64,000 bases of DNA from UBA11740 sp035635855 (GTDB lineage: Bacteria; Acidobacteriota; Blastocatellia; Pyrinomonadales; Pyrinomonadaceae), in the NCBI GenBank assembly GCA_035635855.1, contig DASQAF010000040.1, positions 186,001-250,000 of the forward strand, in the 5' to 3' direction. Shown here in pieces: positions 16,886 through 24,900 of this stretch (its first letter is position 1; the number at the start of each line of letters is the position of its first letter). The translations under genes and the position numbers were made by a program. Under the pieces are notes generated by a model. The model searched no databases, had not been told where the DNA came from, and saw only the letters and a program-made list of their open reading frames with translations.

Positions 16886-17830
16886 ATGCGATTCACAGCT
16901 CTCCTGCTTCTGAATGTCGCTCTGTTGGGCCTTTCAGGTTGCGATAGCACGCGTTCGCTGGGAGACCGGTCCGCTGCTATAGACCCAGCCCAATCCGAAA
17001 AATCACAAACAGAACTTCCCAACCAGAAATCCAAGGTGGCGTCGAACCTGCAACCGGTTTCATTAAAGGATGCTGACGCCGCCAATATTGCATCTCAAGC
17101 GCTCGAGCGAAAGATCATTCGCAACGCCAACCTGACTGTCGAAGTTGCCTCGCCGGTTGAAACCCAGCGCAAGATCGTTTCCATCGCTGAATCACATCAG
17201 GGGTTCGTCGTAACCTCTGAATCGACCCAGCGCACCGCGGAAGACAAGACAAAGCCTGAGGTAACCATTAATCTCGTGATTCGGGTTCCAGCCGTCCAGT
17301 TCAACCAGATCATGGAAGAAATTCGCGCGGTCGGGACCCGCGTTCCGCAGGAGAAAACTACCGGACAGGATGTGACCGAAGAATTCATCGACCTCGAAGC
17401 GCGAATCAAAAACCAGAAAGCGTTGGAAGCTCAGTTTATCGAGATCATGAAGCGAGCCGGCAAGGTCGAGGATGCGCTCGAAGTCCAAAGAGAACTCGCT
17501 GACGTTCGGACTGAGATTGAAAAACTAGAGGGCCGGCGGCGTTTTCTTGAAAATCAGGCCAGCCTTTCCACGATCAACGTAACCTTGCAAACACCGACTC
17601 AGATCATCAACGCGACCGGGTTTTGGTATAGCGTCAGGTCGGCTTTCGCGGACGGAGTCGATGTGGCTGCGGCTATTGTGGTATTTCTAATCCGGGCGAT
17701 TGTGGCCTTGCTGCCTATACTCGCTTTGATTGTTTTGCCGATTGCATTAATCACAAGGTTCGTCGTTAGGCGCTTCGGTCGTAGACACACGCTCGTACAG
17801 GACGCGGATAAAGCTGGGGCGACAGGATGA
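16886..17830 (+). CDS. DUF4349-domain lipoprotein
   Basis: 314 residues with a good ribosome-binding site (GGAGGT, 7 bases before ATG). The signal peptide ends in lipobox LGLSGC. Residues ~70-245 match DUF4349: KIIRNANLTVEVASP, then SHQGFVVTSE, RVPAVQFNQIMEEIRAVG and TEEFIDLEARIKNQKALEAQ, followed by a coiled-coil ~180-215. A C-terminal membrane helix (AAAIVVFLIRAIVALLPILA, then LIVLPIALITRFVV) is followed by a basic tail. It is probably a periplasmic membrane-attached protein. The family's function is unknown. It starts a same-strand run of four small envelope genes. Confidence 0.85.
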   Translation: MRFTALLLLNVALLGLSGCDSTRSLGDRSAAIDPAQSEKSQTELPNQKSKVASNLQPVSLKDADAANIASQALERKIIRNANLTVEVASPVETQRKIVSIAESHQGFVVTSESTQRTAEDKTKPEVTINLVIRVPAVQFNQIMEEIRAVGTRVPQEKTTGQDVTEEFIDLEARIKNQKALEAQFIEIMKRAGKVEDALEVQRELADVRTEIEKLEGRRRFLENQASLSTINVTLQTPTQIINATGFWYSVRSAFADGVDVAAAIVVFLIRAIVALLPILALIVLPIALITRFVVRRFGRRHTLVQDADKAGATG

Positions 17831-17893
17831 GACAATTGCTTTGCTGTCAAATCCACGGTTGATGCCCAGGCGAGCGGATCCCGTGGCTATGCG

Positions 17894-18433
17894 ATGAAAA
17901 TGAACAAGACGTGGCTATTTTTTCTTAGCGCAATTTCCTTTGCGCTGTTTCTCTATTCCGGTTGCTCCAAACTACCAGCGAATACTTCCAAACCAGATGA
18001 CAAACCGACCGGTCAGGATATCCGGTCATCCGCCGATATCGTGAAGGTGCAACCATCATCGGTCGCCCTTTCCGCCGGTAACACCGTTGATGCGACGGTG
18101 ACTCTCTCGATCTCTGCCGGGTTTCATGTCAATGCTAATCCGGCAACTTTTTCGTACCTGATTCCGACTGAGGTAACCACCGGCACAATCGAAGGAGTAA
18201 GTGCGGGCAAACCTGTCTATCCTCTGGCTGTGAAACGCAAGTTTCAGTTTGCGAACGAGCCGCTGGCCGTTTATGAGGGCGATGCGCAGATCAGGTTACC
18301 GTTGCGTGGGGAAAAAAATGCTGCCAAAGGTGCGCGCTCATTGCCGGTCTACGTCAGAGTTCAGGCTTGTGACCACGAGCAGTGTTTCCCGCCGGCGACG
18401 CTCACCACCACGATGGCCGTCGAAGTGAAGTGA
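17894..18433 (+). CDS. Lipoprotein with DsbD N-terminal-like (nDsbD) domain
   Basis: 179 residues. The signal peptide ends in a lipobox (LFLYSGC). The rest is a single immunoglobulin-like domain of the type at the N-terminus of the thiol:disulfide transporter DsbD: VALSAGNTVDATVTLSIS, GFHVNANPA, and near the end YVRVQACDHEQCFPP with two cysteines spaced like the redox pair of nDsbD (C..C..PP). The membrane and thioredoxin parts of DsbD are absent, so electrons would have to come from another protein. It may reduce periplasmic or cytochrome-maturation thiols. It lies 7 bases before the next gene. Confidence 0.75.
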   Translation: MKMNKTWLFFLSAISFALFLYSGCSKLPANTSKPDDKPTGQDIRSSADIVKVQPSSVALSAGNTVDATVTLSISAGFHVNANPATFSYLIPTEVTTGTIEGVSAGKPVYPLAVKRKFQFANEPLAVYEGDAQIRLPLRGEKNAAKGARSLPVYVRVQACDHEQCFPPATLTTTMAVEVK

Positions 18434-18439
18434 CACGCA

Positions 18440-18655
18440 ATGGCTGAGCGCCTCTGGATTATCCTTTCTGCTTTGCTCGCCGTGGCCGCGGGCGTCTATC
18501 TGTGGCGGAACAACCTGTCGGCTGCATTCGTTACAGGTGCACTGGGAGCGTGCGCATGGTTCTTGAGTTATCGCGCTCAGTTGCGCGCCAAAATTGTCGC
18601 TGCTGAGCAGAATTTAGAGGAAGAGCAAACTACTGATGAATCTGATGAAAACTAA
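18440..18655 (+). CDS. Small membrane protein, unrecognised
   Basis: 71 residues with two transmembrane helices (LWIILSALLAVAAGVYLW and AAFVTGALGACAWFLSY) and a charged C-terminal tail ending in EEEQTTDESDEN. No family was recognised. It is 7 bases after the nDsbD-like gene and overlaps the following gene by 20 bases, so it is probably translated within the same operon. Confidence 0.65.
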   Translation: MAERLWIILSALLAVAAGVYLWRNNLSAAFVTGALGACAWFLSYRAQLRAKIVAAEQNLEEEQTTDESDEN

Positions 18656-19193
18656 GCGAGCAATTCTTTGGCTAATTCTCCTGGCCGGCGGTTTGGGCTT
18701 TCTTACCACTGCTTCGCGAACGTTTGCCGCAATGCCTTCCGATGAATCGGAGGTTCGTTCAGCCGTGCAACACATCTTCGATCAACTGAAGGCAGGTCAA
18801 TACGAAGCCCTCTATGATTCCCTGCCTTCATCGTCACGGGCTCGGATCTCACGTGAGCGTCTGGTTAACGGGCTTCAGGGGACGCGTAATCTGTATCAAC
18901 TTGAACGGATGGAAATCGGCGCCGTTCGCGTTTCCGGAAATTTGGCTGTAGTCGATACGGTGATGTACGCGCACGTTGCCAAGCCTTTCGACGCCGATGG
19001 AAAACTGGTCGTGCAGCAATATCTGGTGCGCGAAGAGGGAAGCTGGCGGGTGGCCACCGGCGACACGGCGACGATCAATCGTTTCCTGAAAAGCAATCCG
19101 GCCTTCGCGCGTAAGTTTCCGATCAAGCGTGGGCGGGCTTATATAAATCAGAATGGTCAGTGGGTCGAGGTGCCGCTGGGCCGGCGAAGCTAA
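18636..19193 (+). CDS. Secreted protein with NTF2/DUF4878-like fold, unrecognised
   Basis: 185 residues. The N-terminal signal peptide (ILWLILLAGGLGFLTTASRTFA) is followed by a single domain with an opening helix SEVRSAVQHIFDQLKAGQYEALYDSLP and strands ending in VVQQYLVREEGSWRVATGD. That pattern is typical of small periplasmic NTF2-like domains. The C-terminus ends with NQNGQWVEVPLGRRS. The function is unknown. The stop overlaps, tail to tail, with the stop of the minus-strand excisionase-like gene. Confidence 0.65.
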   Translation: MNLMKTKRAILWLILLAGGLGFLTTASRTFAAMPSDESEVRSAVQHIFDQLKAGQYEALYDSLPSSSRARISRERLVNGLQGTRNLYQLERMEIGAVRVSGNLAVVDTVMYAHVAKPFDADGKLVVQQYLVREEGSWRVATGDTATINRFLKSNPAFARKFPIKRGRAYINQNGQWVEVPLGRRS

Positions 19194-19432
19194 CTCGAAA
19201 GCAAATCCTCAAACGACAATTGCGCGTCGTCGGTTTGCAGATGATGGGGACTGGATGCTCGCGGCACGTCGAGCGCCTCGCGCACGGCGTCCAGATGAAA
19301 TCGAATGATGCGGGGAGTCAGGCGCACGGAAGGTATCCGGCGTTTGGCGGCCAAACGTCGCACAGTCGATTCGCTCACCTGAAGAATCTCGGCGAGTTGT
19401 CGCGCGGTCAGAAACTCTTCCCTCTCAGACAT
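19190..19432 (-). CDS. Excisionase-like helix-turn-helix protein
   Basis: 80 residues. Residues 6-55 form a helix-turn-helix of the excisionase/MerR-like type 17 family (FLTARQLAEILQVSESTVRRLAAKRRIPSVRLTPRIIRF). The C-terminal ~25 residues are polar, ending QLSFEDLLSS. Such proteins bind DNA with a winged helix. Some are phage excisionases, but many are stand-alone regulators, and no integrase or attachment site is near. The stop codon overlaps that of the convergent upstream gene by a few bases. Confidence 0.8.
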   Translation of the reverse strand: MSEREEFLTARQLAEILQVSESTVRRLAAKRRIPSVRLTPRIIRFHLDAVREALDVPRASSPHHLQTDDAQLSFEDLLSS

Positions 19433-19440
19433 AACCTGTG

Positions 19441-19506
19441 ACTCGGAGTTCCGCGTCCAGGCGGGCGTCTCGTCCTGGTAATGCCGCGCTAAAGGCGGAA
19501 CTCTAA
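19441..19506. repeat. Dispersed palindrome family G
   Basis: CTCGGAGTTCCGCGTCCAGG and CTAAAGGCGGAACTCTAAC form an imperfect inverted repeat upstream of the excisionase-like gene. No gene is seen between it and 19592. Confidence 0.6.
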
Positions 19507-19591
19507 CGGCTTCCTCGATGCGCTATCGTAGCGCAAAGGTTTTGCCACTCCAACAAAGACGCTGTTTTTTCTGAGACTTGGGACTCGGGAC

Positions 19592-20215
19592 CTACTTCGG
19601 CACTGGCTTGAAAGTGAGCGCTACCCGGTAAACCGCGGGCCCATCTACTGAAACATCCTTTGAATCAACCTGTGCTCCGGTGGCTTTCATGGTTAGGCGA
19701 TACTTAGCCGCATCGGGAGGAAGCCGGAACACAAACTCTCCGGTCTCGCCAGTCACACGCGAGTCGAGTTTCTCTGTCGATTGCTCGTCGATAATCCTGG
19801 CCAGGTCGACTCGCACACCGGGCACGCTGCGGCCGCCTTCGTCAAAAACGCTGCCGCGAATAAACACAATCGACCCTTCGTCAACTGAAAGCGTGAGGCG
19901 ATCTCCAAGCGAGCGGGTCTTTCCCGCTTTCACCTCGACGCTCTCGATCGAACCAACTGCCAGCCCGGGCTTGCGAACGGTGAGGCCATAGACGCCTGGC
20001 GTGATGCGCGCAATCTGAAAGTCGCCCTTCTTGTCGGTTGTAGTGCGAGTAACCTCGCGGTCGCCCTGGCGCAAAATGACGGCCGCGCCTGCGGGCGAGC
20101 CTTTCTCAACGCGCACTTTGCCCTTGATGGCGCCGGTCGTCTTGTCCTGAGCCACACACACAAACGAAAGGAGCAGCAGCAGAGTGGCCGCCGAGATCAA
20201 TTTGGTAGAGTTCAT
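19592..20215 (-). CDS. Secreted carboxypeptidase-regulatory-like (Ig-fold) protein
   Basis: About 207 residues from ATG 20215 (MNSTKLISAATLLLLLSFVC); ATG 20221 and 20263 are alternatives, and AAGGAA just upstream fits 20215-20221. After the signal peptide there are two transthyretin/CarboxypepD_reg-like beta-sandwich domains. The first is TGAIKGKVRVEKGSPAGAA ... DKKGDFQIARITPGVYGLTV. The second is GSIVFIRGSVFDEGGRSVPG ... TGETGEFVFRLPPDAAKYRL. These domains are common in acidobacterial secreted proteins and mediate protein or carbohydrate contacts. No catalytic residues are seen. Confidence 0.78.
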   Translation of the reverse strand: MNSTKLISAATLLLLLSFVCVAQDKTTGAIKGKVRVEKGSPAGAAVILRQGDREVTRTTTDKKGDFQIARITPGVYGLTVRKPGLAVGSIESVEVKAGKTRSLGDRLTLSVDEGSIVFIRGSVFDEGGRSVPGVRVDLARIIDEQSTEKLDSRVTGETGEFVFRLPPDAAKYRLTMKATGAQVDSKDVSVDGPAVYRVALTFKPVPK

Positions 20216-20389
20216 TTTCATTTTCCTTAAGCTGAAGTTATCACGAAAGAGGGCCTCAACCAACGACGAGCCAGAGACAACTGTCAGCCCCCGGAATTCT
20301 TTTGGACGGCGAACATTTCGTATGGACGATGCTTTGAAGGCTCATCTGGCGCGCCGCGTTGTCTCCCGCGTATAATCTCCCCAGGCGTT

Positions 20390-21460
20390 ATGTCATTTTG
20401 GTCAAGCTCACAACCCCGTGGCTCAGAAGTCCACTTGTCTACCTTTTTGAGAAGTATCCTGCTCATGCTTCTGGTGATGAGCACAATCGTCTTGTCTCTA
20501 ACTCAAGCTTTCGCTCAGGATCCTGCCAACAAGGAGCGGCCGCGCAGGGTCTTACCGGCCGAAGCCGAGCCACAGGATGTGATCAAAATCGATACCGATC
20601 TTGTTCCCATCGATGTCACGGTAACGGATGCCCGGGGCCGGCTGGTTCGCAATCTGAAGAAGGAAGACTTCAAACTCTTCGACGATGGGATTGAGCGCGA
20701 GATTGCTTCCTTCAGTGTTGAGAAGATCGAAGGCGCACCGCGTCCGGTGGCCATTGTCTTCGCGTTGGATCTATCGGGCAGCATGACCCCCGAAGAGATT
20801 AGTCGCGTAAGCGACGCCATGCGCGAGTTTTCACGACGCCTGGCAGAGCATCCGGCAGTTTTCGCGGTCATGACTTTCGGCATGCGCGTAAAGACCTTGC
20901 AAGGCTTCACCAACGATCGCGAGAAACTTGATCGAGCATTCGACCGGTTAGAGCACGAGCCGAACGGAATGTCCACACACACCTACGACGCAGTGGACGA
21001 CGCAGTGCGCATGCTGGTCCGACATGCGCCGCTAACCCGCCAGCATCAATTGGTCAAGCGCGCCGTCGTGGTAATCACTGACGGCTTTCCGGTCGGCGAC
21101 ACGGTTTCGCCTGACACCGTGATCGAACGCGCCAACGCTGCCGACACCAGCGTCTATGTAGTAACCATGCCGTCCTACACGCGCATGCTGGCGTCGGCGC
21201 AGGTGACGCCGCTGCCGACACCGCTGGACGTTAGCGGATTGGTCGAGAAGACCGGCGGACGAAGCATCTATGCCAATGAAAAGGATCTGGGTCCGCTGTT
21301 TCGGGCTATCGCCGAAGAAGTTGCGGCGGCTTATGTGCTCGCGTTCTATCCGCCAAAAGAAAAGCGCCACGATGGCGCGTTTCACACAATTCGAATCGAA
21401 GGTCCGCGGGAAATGACGCTGCGGCAAAGCCGGCCGGGATATAAGGCCAGTAGGCAGTAG
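20390..21460 (+). CDS. Acidobacterial-type VWFA-domain protein
   Basis: 356 residues with an N-terminal signal sequence (~15-42, LLMLVMSTIVLSLTQAFA). An entry strand region VPIDVTVTDARGRLVRNLKKEDFKLFDDG precedes the von Willebrand factor A domain, which has the metal-site motif FALDLSGSMTPEE, a threonine/aspartate region near TDGFPVGD, and a C-terminal AYVLAFYPPKEKRHDGAFH. This matches the VWFA-related family typical of Acidobacteria. The function is unknown, but it probably forms extracytoplasmic protein contacts. The last residues (KASRQ and the stop) lie within a dispersed repeat (21446-21528), so the native C-terminus may have been replaced. Confidence 0.88.
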   Translation: MSFWSSSQPRGSEVHLSTFLRSILLMLLVMSTIVLSLTQAFAQDPANKERPRRVLPAEAEPQDVIKIDTDLVPIDVTVTDARGRLVRNLKKEDFKLFDDGIEREIASFSVEKIEGAPRPVAIVFALDLSGSMTPEEISRVSDAMREFSRRLAEHPAVFAVMTFGMRVKTLQGFTNDREKLDRAFDRLEHEPNGMSTHTYDAVDDAVRMLVRHAPLTRQHQLVKRAVVVITDGFPVGDTVSPDTVIERANAADTSVYVVTMPSYTRMLASAQVTPLPTPLDVSGLVEKTGGRSIYANEKDLGPLFRAIAEEVAAAYVLAFYPPKEKRHDGAFHTIRIEGPREMTLRQSRPGYKASRQ

Positions 21461-21528
21461 GCAGAAGGCAGAAGGCAGCGAACAGTAGCCGTGGATCGTT
21501 CCGGGTTTTCTGCTCACTGCCTTCTTTT
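21446..21528. repeat. Dispersed palindrome (GGCAGAAGGCAG type, family D relative)
   Basis: Left arm CAGTAGGCAGAAGGCAGAAG and right arm TCTGCTCACTGCCTTCTTTT pair imperfectly. The left arm provides the last codons and the TAG stop of the VWFA gene. The right arm ends at the stop of the LysW-like gene. Confidence 0.65.
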
Positions 21529-21529
21529 C

Positions 21530-21715
21530 TCAGAACTCATCTTCATCATCGTCATCGTCGAGTGAATCTTCCTCGACAAGGTCCAGCTCGACAGGATCCA
21601 GGCCAACAACTTCCAGTTGGACTCCACACTCTTCGCAATCAACTACTTCGCCCTTATCCACGTCGGTATCCACGTGAACGTCGGCATCACATTCTGGGCA
21701 CGTTCCGGTCGGCAC
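21530..21715 (-). CDS. LysW-like zinc-ribbon carrier protein
   Basis: 61 residues. MPTGTCPECDADVHV and VVDCEECGVQLEVVGLDPVE form a zinc ribbon (CPEC ... CEEC) very like LysW, the amino-group carrier of lysine/arginine biosynthesis in Thermus and archaea. The C-terminal tail is strongly acidic (EEDSLDDDDDEDEF), as in LysW, but ends in DEF rather than the WGE-type end whose final glutamate is joined to the substrate. No LysX, LysY or LysZ gene is nearby. It may be a LysW relative of other function or a partner of a distant pathway. Confidence 0.7.
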   Translation of the reverse strand: MPTGTCPECDADVHVDTDVDKGEVVDCEECGVQLEVVGLDPVELDLVEEDSLDDDDDEDEF

Positions 21716-21954
21716 TTCTGCTACCTCCAGGGAAGATTTCTATTTGTCTGCCTTAATGCTTTGATTATGAAGCAATCAATCTAACCGCAGGGCGACAGAT
21801 TTTGCAATACTATTTGTAAGGCCAAATCAAAACACGCAATCTTTCAATCGAAAAGAGAGAGGTTTCGCGAATAATGCGCCGGTGGCGCGATTTTTAGGCC
21901 ACCGTCAATGTCATTGTATTAGTCGTTCTTGAGAACGTCGACTCGCGTGGCCAC
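21716..21954. other. Intergenic stretch without a gene
   Basis: A 239-base gap between the LysW-like gene and the large cytochrome gene. It holds only a short GCGCC-GGT-GGCGC hairpin near 21875 followed by ATTTTTA, which may end transcripts weakly. No coding frame is supported. Confidence 0.5.
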
Positions 21955-24900
21955 TCATCTTCGCCGTAAACGACTGTAACCTACGATCCCAACGAGAATT
22001 CCCAGAAGCAAACTCACCAACGCCTGTGCGGAGGATACCCTCCCGCCAATGAAGTTGTGCGGCTCGGTCGCCGGCTCATCCGTCACTCTAAAAAACTCTC
22101 CTTGTCCTGAGCCGGTCCGCAACATGCGCTGCATTTCCTCAAACGTGAAGGTCCGCGCGCCGCGTCGCCCAAACACAGCAATCTGATTTCCACTTTCATC
22201 GACTGCACGATCGCGATCGAGCGCCTTGGAAACAGCGAGCGCCTCGCCTTTCGTTTTGAAGGTAGCGATTAGTTGCGGCTCCGGCCTGGGACTAAACCCT
22301 GCATAAGTCGGCATCGTCTCAGGTGAAGTCAGTTGCAGAATCCGCAAACCGTTTCGGCCATCTGCGACATAGCCAAACAGACTAGCGTTCGTCATCGCAA
22401 TCTTAACTTGTCGTGTGTCGTTCAATTTTCCTTCCGCATTGTAAATCTGATCGAGCCGGGGTGTTTCCGGTTGCTTCACATCGATAATCGCCACGCCTTC
22501 CCTGCCGTCGGCAACATAGGCATAAGTGCGAGCGACGTACACATCGCGCGCATCGGTTAGCCGCACAAACGCCCCTTCCATTAAGCGCGCCCGTCCGGGT
22601 TCCGTCAGATCAATCACCTTCAAGCCGTCATCGTCAACCACAAAGCCGTAACGAAACTGAATGGCGATTGCCCGTGGATGTTTTAGCGCCGGCGCGCCGA
22701 TGCGACTGACTATTTTCGGGTCCAGCGGATTATCTATACTCACGATCACAAGTTCGCTATCGGTCGTGATACAAGCCTGTGTTCCCGCAATGGCGATATT
22801 GTTCGCGCCAGTCAGCGCACCGTCAGGATTGAACGCACCGTTCGCATACTTCGTCCTGTCGAGTTGGCGTTTGAGATAGTTATTCAGGGGATCTCCATCC
22901 AGAAGAGTTGCCGCGTTGACAACGATCAAGCCTTCGAACTTATCAACCACATATAGGTAGGCATAGAGCGGATGAATCGCCTGCTCTTCATTGACCAGCT
23001 TTTCCGGGGGCAATTGCCGCGCGCGATCCGGATCGATCATCTGGCCATCTGTGGTCATGCGCCAGCGCGCCGGATCAACTGCCAACGTCGAGGGCGCGGC
23101 CACGGCGGTTGCATACTTTGTCTTTAAGTAAAACTTTTGACCGAAGGGCGAGACTGGCGCGGTAGTGATACGTTCTGAGAATCCTTTCTGATCGATTTGC
23201 GCGACATCGTAAACTCGCAAGCCACCTTCGCCGGCGGCGACATACGCGTATTCGCCCCGCAGTTGCACCTGCAGGACACGCGGGTTGCCGGTGTGTTCAT
23301 AAGCTGTCCGCAGTTCGCGCCCGGCCTTCACAAACTTCTGATAATCATCGGGGTACGCAACCTTCTGCAGCGTGCTGCCAAAGACCGCCTGCGGTTCGGT
23401 GTGCTCGGTGACCACCACCGCTTCCAACGCCTCATCGGATGCGACGTAAACATAGCGGCCCATGAAATTCACAAAGTTCGTTCCTTGCAAAAGCAGTTGC
23501 GCCATCCAGGCGTTGTTATCGTTGTTCCTGGAGACGTGACAGTCGCTGCATGTTTTTGTTTCGGTGGCGCGTACCGTGTGCGGCACGTGCGTATTGAAAG
23601 TTTGTCCGGAAAAACCTTCGGCGGAGACGGTCTGCTGCTGCGAGTAGATCCATTCCCGATTTTGAGTCTGCGAACTCACCAGCACCGCGCTCGAAGAGCG
23701 CACGGGCGCGATCCGATTCCCCGTCACGGTGCCGTCACGCCCGAGCATAAACACGTCGTCGCGCAGGACTTGATAGTTATAGGTGGTGAAGTTGCGGGTG
23801 TCGCCGCCTTCGTTGTGACGGTTGGGCATTTTCCGATTCGCCTGCATCGAAAGATGACAACCAAAGCAGCTCGTCATCCACGACGAGTGGCAGGCAAAGC
23901 AGGTCATGTTCGCATCGCGATGAGCAAGTTGTTTGTCGTCAGCCGGCACGTCGCCCCAGGTCGCGTTGTCGGTTCGCATCGTCTTCGCATAGCGCGACTT
24001 CAAACTGTAGTCTTCCGGATGCGAAGCGCCTGGATTGATCGTATCGATAGTCTGCTTGACTCGCCACCACCGCCCGGGCACCACCATTGAATTTTGGATT
24101 ATGTCGCCGGCCTTGAGTGCGATTTCATTCCCGTACTCATCCTTTCGCTTTGTATCGCTTCTGATCCGCTGGAACAGAAACACTCGACCGCCGTCGGGAT
24201 CGCGGAATCGTGTAGTGGCAAGATTGCGGCCTTTGCCCTGCTCAAACTTGGCGTCTTTTATGCCGAACCCCGCCGCGAATCCTGACGTCACCAGCGTCGC
24301 TCGCTCGCGAATCGTGCCATGACAATCGATGCAACCAATCTCAATCGCGGCGCGTGGTTCGTTGTAGAGGATTCCGTTGCCGTGCGCGTCCTGCCGGAAA
24401 TGACAATCGACGCAATGCATCCCCTTCTCGAGATGGATGTCGTTAAGGTGAACCGCTTTCTTGAATCGATCCGGATCTTCAGGCGAGACAATCGCGTTCT
24501 TTGCATCAAGCAAGTTCCCTTCCCGATCGCGTTTGAAGACCTGCCGAAAGATCCAGCCATGCCCGTGAGAGTCCGCAAACTGCGTGCGCTTGAGCCGGCT
24601 GTTGAATTCAGCCGTGCCGGTTTGATCGAGGAACTCCGGTTCAGACCAGAGTCCGCGCAGGCTCGCCGCTTCTGGATTACGGTTGAGCTTTCGCTGTTCT
24701 TCTTCTTGCGAGGGACTGTGCTGCGTGGCCGGATACATCTTGTCGCCGTCGGTTTCGTTGTCCCACCAGATCAGACCCTGGTAAGACGCCACCATGTTTT
24801 CACCCGGATGCATGTGACAAATCATGCACTGCGAAGTGGGAATGCGACTGGTCAACTGATGCTTGATCGGATGGCCCGATTCGTTTTTCGGAACGCTGGT

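Noticed and set aside
19190..19432. Integrated phage or integron signalled by the excisionase-like gene
   Set aside because: No integrase, attachment site or phage gene is nearby. Such HTH proteins are often stand-alone.
23197..24090. 297-codon plus-strand frame opposite the giant cytochrome gene
   Set aside because: It mirrors a strongly supported coding sequence with haem motifs on the other strand and shows no domain or leader.
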